DNA of 6,888 nucleotides from Sedimentisphaerales bacterium (GCA_030630905.1 DAOVMB010000130.1:1-6888), one strand, 5' to 3'. Shown: positions 1 to 5,909, counted from the first letter of the stretch. The notes: a model not told the origin generated them from the letters alone. Program-made: numbers and translations.

Positions 1-746
1 GGACAGTATGGAATGAGCAGGAATTGACAGAATTAACTGAGTCAATCAGGGCAAATGGAATAATTCAGCCGATTATTGTTCGCCCAATAGGGACCGGCTT
101 TCAGCTCATTGCCGGGGAGCGCCGATTACGAGCTGCCGAACTGGCTTCATTGACGAGCGTACCTGCCCTGGTTCGCCGAGCAAGCGATGAGCAATTGCAT
201 GAGTGGTCTTTGGTTGAGAACATACACCGGGTAGATCTCAATCCTATCGAACGGGCAAAAGCTTACCATGAATATATAAGCACATTCTCTTTGACTCAGG
301 CAGATGCAGCCGAAAGGCTTGGCGAAGGACGGTCGGTTGTTGCTAACTATATACGGCTGCTTGACTTACCACATGAAATCAAACAAATGCTGGCCAAGAA
401 CCAAATCAGCATGGGCCATGCCCGGGCCATCCTTGCTCTACCAACGGACGAACTTCGTCGAAAACTGGCAAATCGAGCGATGGCAGGGCGGCTCAGCGTT
501 CGAGAAGTTGAACGATTAGTACGAAAATATCTCGCAGGAACCAGTCAGGTTAAATCGACAGTCCGCTCAAAACCGCCTCATATCCTGGACATTGAGAACA
601 AACTGGCAGGGCAGCTTGGCACTAAGGTAAGTATTGAGACAAGGAAAAGCGGACAGAGAGGCAGGGTCATAATCGAGTTTTACTCCCTTGACGAATTTGA
701 CGGCATTATGGAAAGAATTGGATTGGCTTGTAGTGAGGAAGTCTAA
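1..746 (+). CDS. parB: Chromosome-partitioning protein ParB/Spo0J, 5' end cut by the window
   Basis: ParB binds parS centromere sites near the origin, spreads along DNA as a CTP-dependent clamp and works with the ATPase ParA to segregate chromosomes. The reading frame is open from base 3 with no stop before the window edge, so the true start lies upstream; the TTG at 24 is internal. About 247 residues are visible. Numbering from that TTG, the N-terminal nucleotide-binding domain shows GERRLRA at 31-37 (ParB box II, CTP binding) and ENIHRVDLNP at 65-74. A helix-turn-helix for parS recognition lies near 89-111 (LTQADAAERLG...VVANYIRLL), followed by SMGHARAIL at 129-137. The C-terminal dimerisation domain (about 187-232) has the usual pattern ending in RVIIEFYSLDEFD. 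All domains seen are intact. ParA would be expected upstream, outside the window. The family call is secure; whether it is the chromosomal or a plasmid copy cannot be decided here, but the domain layout favours chromosomal. Confidence 0.95.
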   Translation, partial: TVWNEQELTELTESIRANGIIQPIIVRPIGTGFQLIAGERRLRAAELASLTSVPALVRRASDEQLHEWSLVENIHRVDLNPIERAKAYHEYISTFSLTQADAAERLGEGRSVVANYIRLLDLPHEIKQMLAKNQISMGHARAILALPTDELRRKLANRAMAGRLSVREVERLVRKYLAGTSQVKSTVRSKPPHILDIENKLAGQLGTKVSIETRKSGQRGRVIIEFYSLDEFDGIMERIGLACSEEV

Positions 747-765
747 TAAGAAGAAAATATATTTT

Positions 766-796
766 TTGTGCGAATTTAGACAAAATGTTGTATAAT
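766..796 (+). promoter_or_regulatory. Candidate sigma70-type promoter for the ankyrin-SDR-dtd cluster
   Basis: A perfect -10 hexamer TATAAT lies at 791-796 in the AT-rich gap after parB. The -35 element is weak: TTGTGC at 766-771 matches three of six consensus bases at a long 19-base spacing. Transcription would start near 803, giving a leader of roughly 84 bases before the GTG start at 887. The -10 box is clear in the sequence; its use as a promoter is inferred from position. Confidence 0.45.
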
Positions 797-822
797 TATA
801 AGAGTAGCTAATTTATGCCCGA

Positions 823-859
823 TAAATAATCAGTTTAAATAACTGATAAGTTTTATTTA
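823..859 (+). promoter_or_regulatory. AT-rich hairpin in the leader of the ankyrin gene
   Basis: A perfect 7-bp inverted repeat, ATCAGTT at 829-835 and AACTGAT at 841-847, encloses the 5-base loop TAAAT. Outside it, TAAATA at 823-828 can pair with TATTTA at 854-859 across a six-base bulge on the 3' side. It sits 15 bases before the ribosome binding site and downstream of the candidate promoter. It could be an RNA leader structure or a dimer-binding operator. The stem is AT-rich, so its stability is modest and it could be chance in this composition. Confidence 0.35.
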
Positions 860-886
860 AGGTTAAATATTTCTGGAGGACATACC

Positions 887-2371
887 GTGAAGCGGCTAAC
901 AACTTCCATAACGATTTTATTATTGCTAACATCTTTGGCGCTCGATACAACTTTCGCTCAGCAACCACCAAAAAAATCCCTGGACCAGGCTGTTGTTGAC
1001 GGTGACATCGAACGGGTAAAGTCTGAAATTTCAACGGGTAGGGATCTGAATTCGAAAAATAGAATGGGCTGGACCCTGCTCCACATAGCAGTACGAAACA
1101 AACGGACAGAAATCGCCCAACTGCTTATTGACAAAGGCGCCGATGTAAACGTAAGAGACAATCACGGAAGAAGGCCTTTGCATTTAGCAGTGGAGTCCGG
1201 CCAGAAAGCAATCGTCGAGAAATTAATTACAAAGGGAGCCGATATCAATGCTATTGACGGTCGGGCCGACAACGCTTTGACATTGGCGAGGAAGAAAAAC
1301 CAGAAGGAAATCACAGAGCTGCTGATTAAGAATGGAGCTGAAGAGCCGGATCTTGAAGCACTACGAGGTGACAGACTTTATTCTTTGCCGGGTGGATCGC
1401 AGGGAGCGAATTACAATCAAGGTACGGCAGGCAGATACCAGGCACGATCAAGAAGTATGACGACCAGTCAATCATCAGTACAGGTGGATTTACTTGCCGA
1501 TCCGAACGAGATTAAAACCCGTGTTAAGACGTTCGATGGTTTGGAGAAGTCAGTGAAGGAGGTTTCCGACAAAAGCCAAAATGAGTTGCGTCAGTGGCAG
1601 CAAACAAGATATGATAACAGAACGATTCTTATGAGGACTGTTGATAAGCAATTCGAGGATGAAATTGATTTCATCCACAAGGTAGCTGTTGAGGAATCAG
1701 CAAAAAAGACCGCCGAGGCCATCAATAATCTGCGTACCAATAGGCGGAAGCGGTCCTTAAAAGTCAACAGGGGACTCGTGCTGCAAAAAAGAGAAATGAA
1801 ACAAGCCGAATCTACGCGTACACGCACCCGTGGTCGAACAACCGGCAGAAGCATGAGAGGCCAGTATTCACAGAGAGGACAATCAACCGGAACGAGTACA
1901 ATAGAGCCGCAATATGGTCGCGGAGCAGTTACCATGCAAAGAGGATTCGGACCTGAAAGCGCGGGCCGTCCGGCCGAGCAAATAGACCCTCAAACACAAG
2001 AACAGATGCGTCTGTGGATGCAGACAACCCCGGATAACAAGTTAGAGTTGGCCAGGGCGATACACCCACAAATTCAGGCAGAGATTAGCTCCATACGAAC
2101 TATTGCTGTTGAAGAAAAAGCTAAAAAGACGACGGCTGCAATTGACGGGCTGTTACTGGCAAGGAAAGAACGATTTGACGGACTTGTCATAAAAATGGAG
2201 GAAGAAAAAAGGAAGCTGCAAGAAGCACAGGGCCTGCTTAATAGAACCAACGATCCGGGCCAGGCATATCAGCAAGGCGGCCGCTACGGGGGACGGACGT
2301 CCAGAAGAGGAACACAAACGGATAATTTGCAGCAGCAGAATACACGCGGAACGCGCACTCGGCGGCGCTGA
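887..2371 (+). CDS. Exported ankyrin-repeat protein with a duplicated C-terminal module
   Basis: This 494-residue protein is not one I can name. It starts with GTG, chosen because GGAGG at 875-879 lies 7 bases upstream and a good signal peptide follows: MKR, a hydrophobic core at about 7-19, and likely cleavage after TFA (residue 24). Four ankyrin repeats follow at about 31-155; the central two are canonical (TLLHIAVR...LLIDKGADVNVRD and PLHLAVESG...LITKGADINAID), the outer two degenerate. Ankyrin repeats bind partner proteins. Residues 232-289 and 372-429 are copies of one charged, probably helical module, aligned without gaps at an offset of 140, with 25 of 58 positions identical, including W, QT, DN, AVEE and AKKT. 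Each copy is followed by an Arg/Gly/Thr/Gln-rich low-complexity stretch (about 308-361 and 460-494). The second copy runs into a probable coiled coil (425-452). The protein is very basic at the end. It is inferred to act in the periplasm or outside the cell; its function is unknown. Confidence 0.85.
   Translation: MKRLTTSITILLLLTSLALDTTFAQQPPKKSLDQAVVDGDIERVKSEISTGRDLNSKNRMGWTLLHIAVRNKRTEIAQLLIDKGADVNVRDNHGRRPLHLAVESGQKAIVEKLITKGADINAIDGRADNALTLARKKNQKEITELLIKNGAEEPDLEALRGDRLYSLPGGSQGANYNQGTAGRYQARSRSMTTSQSSVQVDLLADPNEIKTRVKTFDGLEKSVKEVSDKSQNELRQWQQTRYDNRTILMRTVDKQFEDEIDFIHKVAVEESAKKTAEAINNLRTNRRKRSLKVNRGLVLQKREMKQAESTRTRTRGRTTGRSMRGQYSQRGQSTGTSTIEPQYGRGAVTMQRGFGPESAGRPAEQIDPQTQEQMRLWMQTTPDNKLELARAIHPQIQAEISSIRTIAVEEKAKKTTAAIDGLLLARKERFDGLVIKMEEEKRKLQEAQGLLNRTNDPGQAYQQGGRYGGRTSRRGTQTDNLQQQNTRGTRTRRR
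1580..1753 (+). repeat. Internal protein duplication, copy 1
   Basis: This stretch encodes residues 232-289 of the ankyrin protein. It aligns without gaps to the copy encoded at 2000-2173, with 25 of 58 residues identical by eye. Shared positions include W237/W377, D243-N244/D383-N384, E259-I260/E399-I400, A267-V-E-E270/A407-V-E-E410 and A272-K-K-T275/A412-K-K-T415. The divergence suggests an old duplication kept under constraint. Confidence 0.8.
2000..2173 (+). repeat. Internal protein duplication, copy 2
   Basis: This stretch encodes residues 372-429 of the ankyrin protein, the second copy of the module at 1580-1753. The offset is exactly 420 bases with no gap over the aligned 58 codons. 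Unlike copy 1, it runs on into a Lys/Glu-rich probable coiled coil before the low-complexity tail. Confidence 0.8.
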
Positions 2372-2376
2372 GAAAA

Positions 2377-3105
2377 ATGGCAGGACAGTTAGCCGGCAAA
2401 GTAGCAATAGTAACAGGGGCCAGCCGAGGGATCGGCAGGGCGATTAGCGTGGCGCTGGCGCAAGAGTCCGCGACCATTGTCTTGGCTGCGCGGTCAATTC
2501 AGCAACTGCAAATAACCGCCGAGCATGTGACAAAGGCGGGTGGACAAGCACGGATCGTTCATGTTGAACTGACCGAGGAACAGTCCATTCGGAATCTTAT
2601 TCAAGTGACCGGCGAAAAACTCGGCCGACTGGATATCCTGGTCAATAACGCCGGTGTCACTCACTCGGCGGAGCTGGAGAAGACCTCAACGGAGGATTGG
2701 CAGCGTTGTATTTCAATCAATGCACGCGCACCATTCATACTGTGTAGAGAAGCCCTGCTGTTATTAAAGAAATCGCAGGCGGCTCATATCATCAACATCG
2801 CATCGGTCGTCGGCGTTAAAGGCTATCCGCTTCAAAGTGCCTATACCGCATCCAAGCATGCCCTTCGCGGCATGACGATTTCGCTGGCTGAAGAGCTTAG
2901 AGGCTCGAATATTCGGGTGCACCTGCTCTGTCCCGGAGGAGTAGATACGGATATGGTCGATAGTGTACGTCCGGATATTGCGAAGGATGAACTGATAAAG
3001 CCGGAAGAAATCGCCGAACTAGTTCTCTACCTCGTGACACACAAGGGTAACGCAGTTGTGGACGAGGTGCGCATTCGAAGAGCAACTTCGGCACCGTGGT
3101 TTTGA
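2377..3105 (+). CDS. SDR-family NAD(P)-dependent oxidoreductase
   Basis: This is a classical short-chain dehydrogenase/reductase of 242 residues, the usual length for the family. These enzymes are cytoplasmic Rossmann-fold proteins that oxidise or reduce alcohol and carbonyl groups with NAD(P). Visible motifs are the cofactor loop TGASRGIG (13-20), NNAG (90-93), the structural Asn115, and the catalytic Ser143, Tyr156 and Lys160 in the YxxxK arrangement. PGGVDTDM (186-193) follows, where PG begins the substrate loop. All catalytic residues are present, so it should be active. It resembles FabG-like 3-oxoacyl reductases, but SDR substrates cannot be read from motifs, so no symbol is given. The start follows the ankyrin stop by only 5 bases, with at most a weak GAG ribosome site, which suggests translational coupling. 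The next gene, dtd, begins 17 bases after its stop. Confidence 0.92.
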   Translation: MAGQLAGKVAIVTGASRGIGRAISVALAQESATIVLAARSIQQLQITAEHVTKAGGQARIVHVELTEEQSIRNLIQVTGEKLGRLDILVNNAGVTHSAELEKTSTEDWQRCISINARAPFILCREALLLLKKSQAAHIINIASVVGVKGYPLQSAYTASKHALRGMTISLAEELRGSNIRVHLLCPGGVDTDMVDSVRPDIAKDELIKPEEIAELVLYLVTHKGNAVVDEVRIRRATSAPWF

Positions 3106-3107
3106 AG

Positions 3108-3112
3108 AAGGA
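3108..3112 (+). promoter_or_regulatory. Ribosome binding site that fixes the dtd start
   Basis: AAGGA lies 10 bases before the ATG at 3123. It supports that ATG over the in-frame GTG at 3096, which would overlap the end of the SDR gene and add nine residues the family does not have. Confidence 0.6.
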
Positions 3113-3122
3113 AAGAACAGCT

Positions 3123-3572
3123 ATGCGGATGGTTTGTCAGCGGGTATTGGAAGCAAACGTTACGGTCAACGATCATCCGGTCGGCACAATCGGCAAAGGT
3201 CTGCTGGTCTATCTCGGCGTGGGCAAGGGTGACACTGTCAATGACTCTCAGTTCATGGCCGATAAACTCGTGAACCTGCGAATCTTTGCCGACGAAGCGG
3301 GCAAGATGAATCTAAGCGTACAGGATGTTGCCGGCTCGATTCTGCTTATCAGCAATTTCACCCTGCACGGCGACTGCCGCAAGGGTCGTCGTCCCGGCTT
3401 TGACGCCGCAGCGGAGCCTGCGCTGGCAGAGCAGCTTTACGAAAAAGTCGCCGACCTGATAGCCGCCCGCGGCATACCAGTCGAAAAGGGCGTCTTCGGC
3501 GAATACATGCAAGTCACCAGCATCAACGACGGCCCCATCAACTTCCTGCTCGACAGCGCAAAGCTGTTTTGA
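3123..3572 (+). CDS. dtd: D-aminoacyl-tRNA deacylase (DTD)
   Basis: DTD hydrolyses D-amino acids (and glycine mischarged on tRNA-Ala) from tRNA, protecting translation from wrong-handed residues. It is a cytoplasmic homodimer with its active site at the subunit interface. The protein has 149 residues from the ATG at 3123, matching the family's usual length of about 145-150, and opens with the typical MRMVCQRVLEANVTV. The two signature motifs are present in slightly altered form: SNFTL at 77-81 (usually SQxTL) and NDGPIN at 135-140 (usually NxGPVT). The second keeps Gly137-Pro138, the cross-subunit Gly-cisPro pair that rejects L-amino acids. GDCRKGRRPGFDAA (83-96) is also characteristic. It lies 17 bases after the SDR gene, probably on the same transcript, and its stop is 22 bases from that of the convergent phosphatase gene. 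Confidence 0.96.
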   Translation: MRMVCQRVLEANVTVNDHPVGTIGKGLLVYLGVGKGDTVNDSQFMADKLVNLRIFADEAGKMNLSVQDVAGSILLISNFTLHGDCRKGRRPGFDAAAEPALAEQLYEKVADLIAARGIPVEKGVFGEYMQVTSINDGPINFLLDSAKLF

Positions 3573-3594
3573 ATCGCTGATAATATTCTCCTCG

Positions 3595-4398
3595 TTATCC
3601 AAAAGGGCAAAACCCAAGGCCGAGCCAGTCGATGACCAGGGTCGTGACATTGTCGTGTCCGCCGGCCTTGTTGGCGGCGGACACGAGTGACTCGCAGGCA
3701 GCCTGGGGATATGTTTCGGCCGTCAGGATAGCGGCGATTTTCGCATCGTCCAGCATGTCGGTCAGGCCATCGGTGCAGAGCAGGAGACGGTCGTCCTTTT
3801 TCAAAGCGAAGGAACGGACATGAGAGCGGGCCTTTTCTTCCATGCCGACATAGCGGGTTATCTGTCCCCGGGCGTCGTGATTGGTCGCCTCTTCTGGCTC
3901 GATGCGGCCCTTTTCGATGAGTTCGGATACGACCGAGTGGTCCCGGGTGAGCTGCATCATTCGACCCTTGCGCAGCCGATAGGCCCTGCTGTCACCGATG
4001 TTGGCAACGAAACAGCGGCCTTTTCTAAGCAGGACGATGACGAGCGTGGCGCCCATATCCCTGAAACCTGTTTCACTGGTGCCTTCCAGTTGCAATTGTT
4101 TGCTCTGCTCAGCAATGAGTGTTTTGAGCAGGGATCTTACAGTTCGCGGAGTGCCGACCTTCAGCCTGTCGAGGGCGTTTTCGATCATCACGGGCAGATC
4201 CTCGACGACGATTCCCGATGCGATGGCGCCGCCCTGATGGCCACCCATACCATCGGATACGAGGAACAGTGCCGGCTCGGGATCGGCGAAGAAGCTGTCC
4301 TGGTTTTCCTGGCGCTCCATTCCGACATGCGTCTCTGCACCCCAACGGAAATTAGCGGGCGGGCCGGCAACGAGTATCTGTTCCGGCTTCTCTGTCAT
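3595..4398 (-). CDS. PP2C-family protein serine/threonine phosphatase
   Basis: This 267-residue protein is a metal-dependent (PPM/PP2C) phosphatase that removes phosphate from Ser/Thr of proteins. It has no signal peptide or membrane segment, so it should be cytoplasmic. The motif series is complete: ENQDSF (31-36, metal Asp34), VSDGMGGHQGG (47-57, metal Asp49 and Gly50), MGATL (115-119), NIGDSRAYRL (133-142), LTRDHS (150-155), LLLCTDGLTDML (205-216, Asp210) and GGHDNVT (246-252, Asp249). The size is that of a stand-alone catalytic domain, as in bacterial Stp/PrpC enzymes, with about 20 extra N-terminal residues. AGGAG lies 6 bases before the ATG and fixes the start. The zinc-ribbon kinase gene ends 25 bases upstream on the same strand with no terminator between them, so this phosphatase probably reverses that kinase's work. 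The family is certain; the pairing is inferred from the operon. Confidence 0.96.
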   Translation of the reverse strand: MTEKPEQILVAGPPANFRWGAETHVGMERQENQDSFFADPEPALFLVSDGMGGHQGGAIASGIVVEDLPVMIENALDRLKVGTPRTVRSLLKTLIAEQSKQLQLEGTSETGFRDMGATLVIVLLRKGRCFVANIGDSRAYRLRKGRMMQLTRDHSVVSELIEKGRIEPEEATNHDARGQITRYVGMEEKARSHVRSFALKKDDRLLLCTDGLTDMLDDAKIAAILTAETYPQAACESLVSAANKAGGHDNVTTLVIDWLGLGFCPFG

Positions 4399-4423
4399 TT
4401 GTGACTCCTAAAAAGTAAATGAA

Positions 4424-5755
4424 TCAGACAAGGCTCTGCTTACACCAGGGGCAATAATTCCAGAACGTCGAATCCACCGACCAGCCGCAGCTCGTGCATA
4501 TTTCCGGGAAGGGCCGAACCTGCCAGGGCCGGCGAACCTTCCGGCGGCACCAGGGACAATAACGCATGAAGCGCATGAGTTTTCCATCGCAGTGTTTGCA
4601 TTGGCTGTGGTAGCGGGTACCCGTCGTGCGTTTTGTAGCAGGCGAAGCGAAACCCGGCCCGAAACACCACGAACAGAAACGCCACTCGGGCAGAACGCCC
4701 CGGTGACATCGTGTGCAGACGTGGCTGAAAGGAGTATTCGTATCGAAGCGGTTGCGGTTGCTGCCGCACCACGGACAGATCACCATGCTCTCGGCGATCG
4801 GCTCACCGCAATCGGCACACCGGAAAACGACGGGAACTACCGCAGCGTAGCGTTTAATGAATGCCGCCCGGCGCATTTTCTGCCAGTCCAGCTTTTTCCG
4901 ACCAGTCGATTTCAGGAAAGAGGCGAGCTTGAGTTTCCTTGGCACGGCCTGGAGCAGGGCCGACCGCATCTTCTCAGCGTTAGCGAAACGCTTGTCGGGG
5001 TCAACCGCCAGGACCTGCTTGAGAAATCCGACGAATGCCAAATTGGTTTTTTCCCGGAGACGCTTGCAGCCCCTGGGCGGCCAGCGAAAAGGCCATTTCG
5101 GCAGGACACCGGTGAGGTATTCGTAAAGTATGAGCCCGAGAGCGAAACAATCGCTGCGGTAGGTCGGCCGGCCGTATGCCTGCTCCGGAGCGACGTATCC
5201 GGGTGTGCCGAAGTCGTCCACGGTTATCATTCGACCTTTGAGCTTCAGGCCGATCCCGAAATCGCCGAGCGCAGCCCGGCCGTTTGGAAACAGGAAAATG
5301 TTGCCGGGTGTAACGTCGCAATGAACCATCCGCTTTCGGTGGGCGTAGGCCAGGCCGTCAAGAACCTGGGCGGAGATCGAGATAATTCTGCGGACACTCA
5401 TCGGTTTCGAGCAGTCGGCCAGCGTGCCGACGGACAGCTCGGTTGCCAGGACGGCCTGACCGCCGATAATGTCGGCATTCTTAACCGGCATAATGTGTGG
5501 ATGGCGCAGTTGTGCGACCAGGCGGATCTCACGCAGCAGAGCCTGGTTATCCCGTTTGCCGTTTACGTCGGCCAGCGGTATCTTCAGGGCCACCCAGATG
5601 CTCTCGACAGTATCCCGGGCCTTCCAGACCTCGCAGCTTCCACCTTCGCCGAGGTATTTTGACAGCCGGTACTTGCCGAGTTTCTGGCCGGCTTTGAGGT
5701 CAAGACTCGACGGGCGAATCGTCTTGGTGCTCTTTGTATTAGTCGAACGAACCAT
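4424..5755 (-). CDS. Ser/Thr protein kinase with four C-terminal zinc ribbons
   Basis: This 443-residue protein joins a Hanks-type kinase domain (about 28-270) to a Cys-rich tail. The kinase keeps Lys58 (VALK), the alpha-C Glu76, catalytic Asp147, Asn152, Asp165 of DFG and APE at 189-191. Three positions differ from consensus: the glycine loop is GEGGSC (36-41, third Gly to Cys), HRD is HCD (145-147), and the catalytic-loop Lys is Thr149. The tail holds eight CxxC motifs making four ribbons: 313/316+327/330, 347/350+361/364, 386/389+400/403 and 420/423+435/438, with 10-11 residues between pairs and the second pair usually CxWC. No membrane segment is seen, so it is probably cytoplasmic, unlike many bacterial PknB-type kinases. 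The ATG at 5755 is preferred over one at 5797 because GGGA lies 6 bases upstream and the longer form has no ribosome site. Zinc ribbons often mediate protein or nucleic-acid contacts and may select substrates here. The phosphatase gene follows in the same operon. Confidence 0.93.
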   Translation of the reverse strand: MVRSTNTKSTKTIRPSSLDLKAGQKLGKYRLSKYLGEGGSCEVWKARDTVESIWVALKIPLADVNGKRDNQALLREIRLVAQLRHPHIMPVKNADIIGGQAVLATELSVGTLADCSKPMSVRRIISISAQVLDGLAYAHRKRMVHCDVTPGNIFLFPNGRAALGDFGIGLKLKGRMITVDDFGTPGYVAPEQAYGRPTYRSDCFALGLILYEYLTGVLPKWPFRWPPRGCKRLREKTNLAFVGFLKQVLAVDPDKRFANAEKMRSALLQAVPRKLKLASFLKSTGRKKLDWQKMRRAAFIKRYAAVVPVVFRCADCGEPIAESMVICPWCGSNRNRFDTNTPFSHVCTRCHRGVLPEWRFCSWCFGPGFASPATKRTTGTRYHSQCKHCDGKLMRFMRYCPWCRRKVRRPWQVRPFPEICTSCGWSVDSTFWNYCPWCKQSLV

Positions 5756-5794
5756 ATTTTTCCCAAGATAATCGAAACGTATACCATTCTCGCA

Positions 5795-5829
5795 CATATA
5801 ATAACAAAAATTCTCGAAATCAATTTCAA
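5795..5829 (-). promoter_or_regulatory. Candidate promoters for the kinase-phosphatase operon
   Basis: Two overlapping sigma70-like pairs can be read on the minus strand, each with 17-base spacing. TTGATT (5823-5818) pairs with TATATG (5800-5795), and TTGAAA (5829-5824) pairs with TGTTAT (5806-5801). Each -10 matches four of six consensus bases, so the choice is uncertain. Either would place the start of transcription near 5788-5794, downstream of the ATG at 5797, which also argues for the start at 5755. Both -35 boxes fall inside the dyad at 5811-5832. Confidence 0.35.
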
Positions 5830-5832
5830 GAA
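5811..5832. promoter_or_regulatory. Dyad-symmetric candidate operator between the kinase gene and argB
   Basis: The half-sites TTCTCGAAAT (5811-5820) and ATTTCAAGAA (5823-5832) are inverted copies matching at nine of ten positions around a 2-base spacer, CA. The 12-bp core GAAAT-CA-ATTTC is exact. The form suits a dimeric helix-turn-helix regulator. It overlaps the candidate kinase -35 boxes and lies about 50 bases before the argB -35, so it may control the kinase, argB or both. It does not match the ArgR box as I know it. Binding is inferred. Confidence 0.45.
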
Positions 5833-5880
5833 AATCGCCGTAAAGTCAATAATTTTTAAGATAGCAACAATAAATATGGC

Positions 5881-5909
5881 TTGACGAAACGGATTAGAAT
5901 CAATAAATT
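5881..5909 (+). promoter_or_regulatory. Sigma70-like promoter for argB
   Basis: TTGACG at 5881-5886 matches five of six -35 bases. TAAATT at 5904-5909 matches four of six -10 bases at the ideal 17-base spacing. Transcription would start near 5916, giving a leader of about 35 bases before the argB ATG. Confidence 0.55.

Noticed and set aside
24..26. TTG as the true start of ParB
   Set aside because: The frame is open upstream to the window edge, and the seven preceding codons continue naturally into the conserved ParB N-terminal segment.
754..765. AAAATATATTTT palindrome after parB as a terminator
   Set aside because: The AT-only stem has no GC pairs and no room for a loop; it is more likely AT-rich promoter-upstream sequence.
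1591..1935. A 114-codon open frame on the minus strand within the ankyrin gene
   Set aside because: The plus-strand frame has a signal peptide, ankyrin repeats and an internal protein duplication, so it is the real one; the minus-strand frame has no support.
3096..3098. GTG as the start of dtd
   Set aside because: It overlaps the SDR gene, lacks a good ribosome site and adds residues before the usual family start; the ATG at 3123 fits better.
3579..3599. GATAA/TTATC inverted repeat as a terminator between dtd and the phosphatase gene
   Set aside because: The stem is only 5 bp, AT-rich, with an 11-base loop and no T-run.
3820..4404. A 194-codon open frame on the plus strand, antisense to the phosphatase gene
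   Set aside because: The complementary strand encodes every PP2C motif, and this frame resembles no known protein.
4592..5662. A 356-codon open frame on the plus strand, antisense to the kinase gene
   Set aside because: It lies opposite a gene with complete kinase and zinc-ribbon motifs, its translation shows no recognisable family, and no ribosome site is apparent. Long antisense frames are common opposite GC-rich coding sequence.
5795..5797. ATG at 5797 as the start of the kinase
   Set aside because: No ribosome site precedes it, and it coincides with a candidate -10 box. The ATG at 5755 has GGGA at good spacing.
5811..5832. Dyad as an ArgR operator for argB
   Set aside because: The half-sites do not match the known ArgR box pattern, and the site lies closer to the kinase promoter than to argB.
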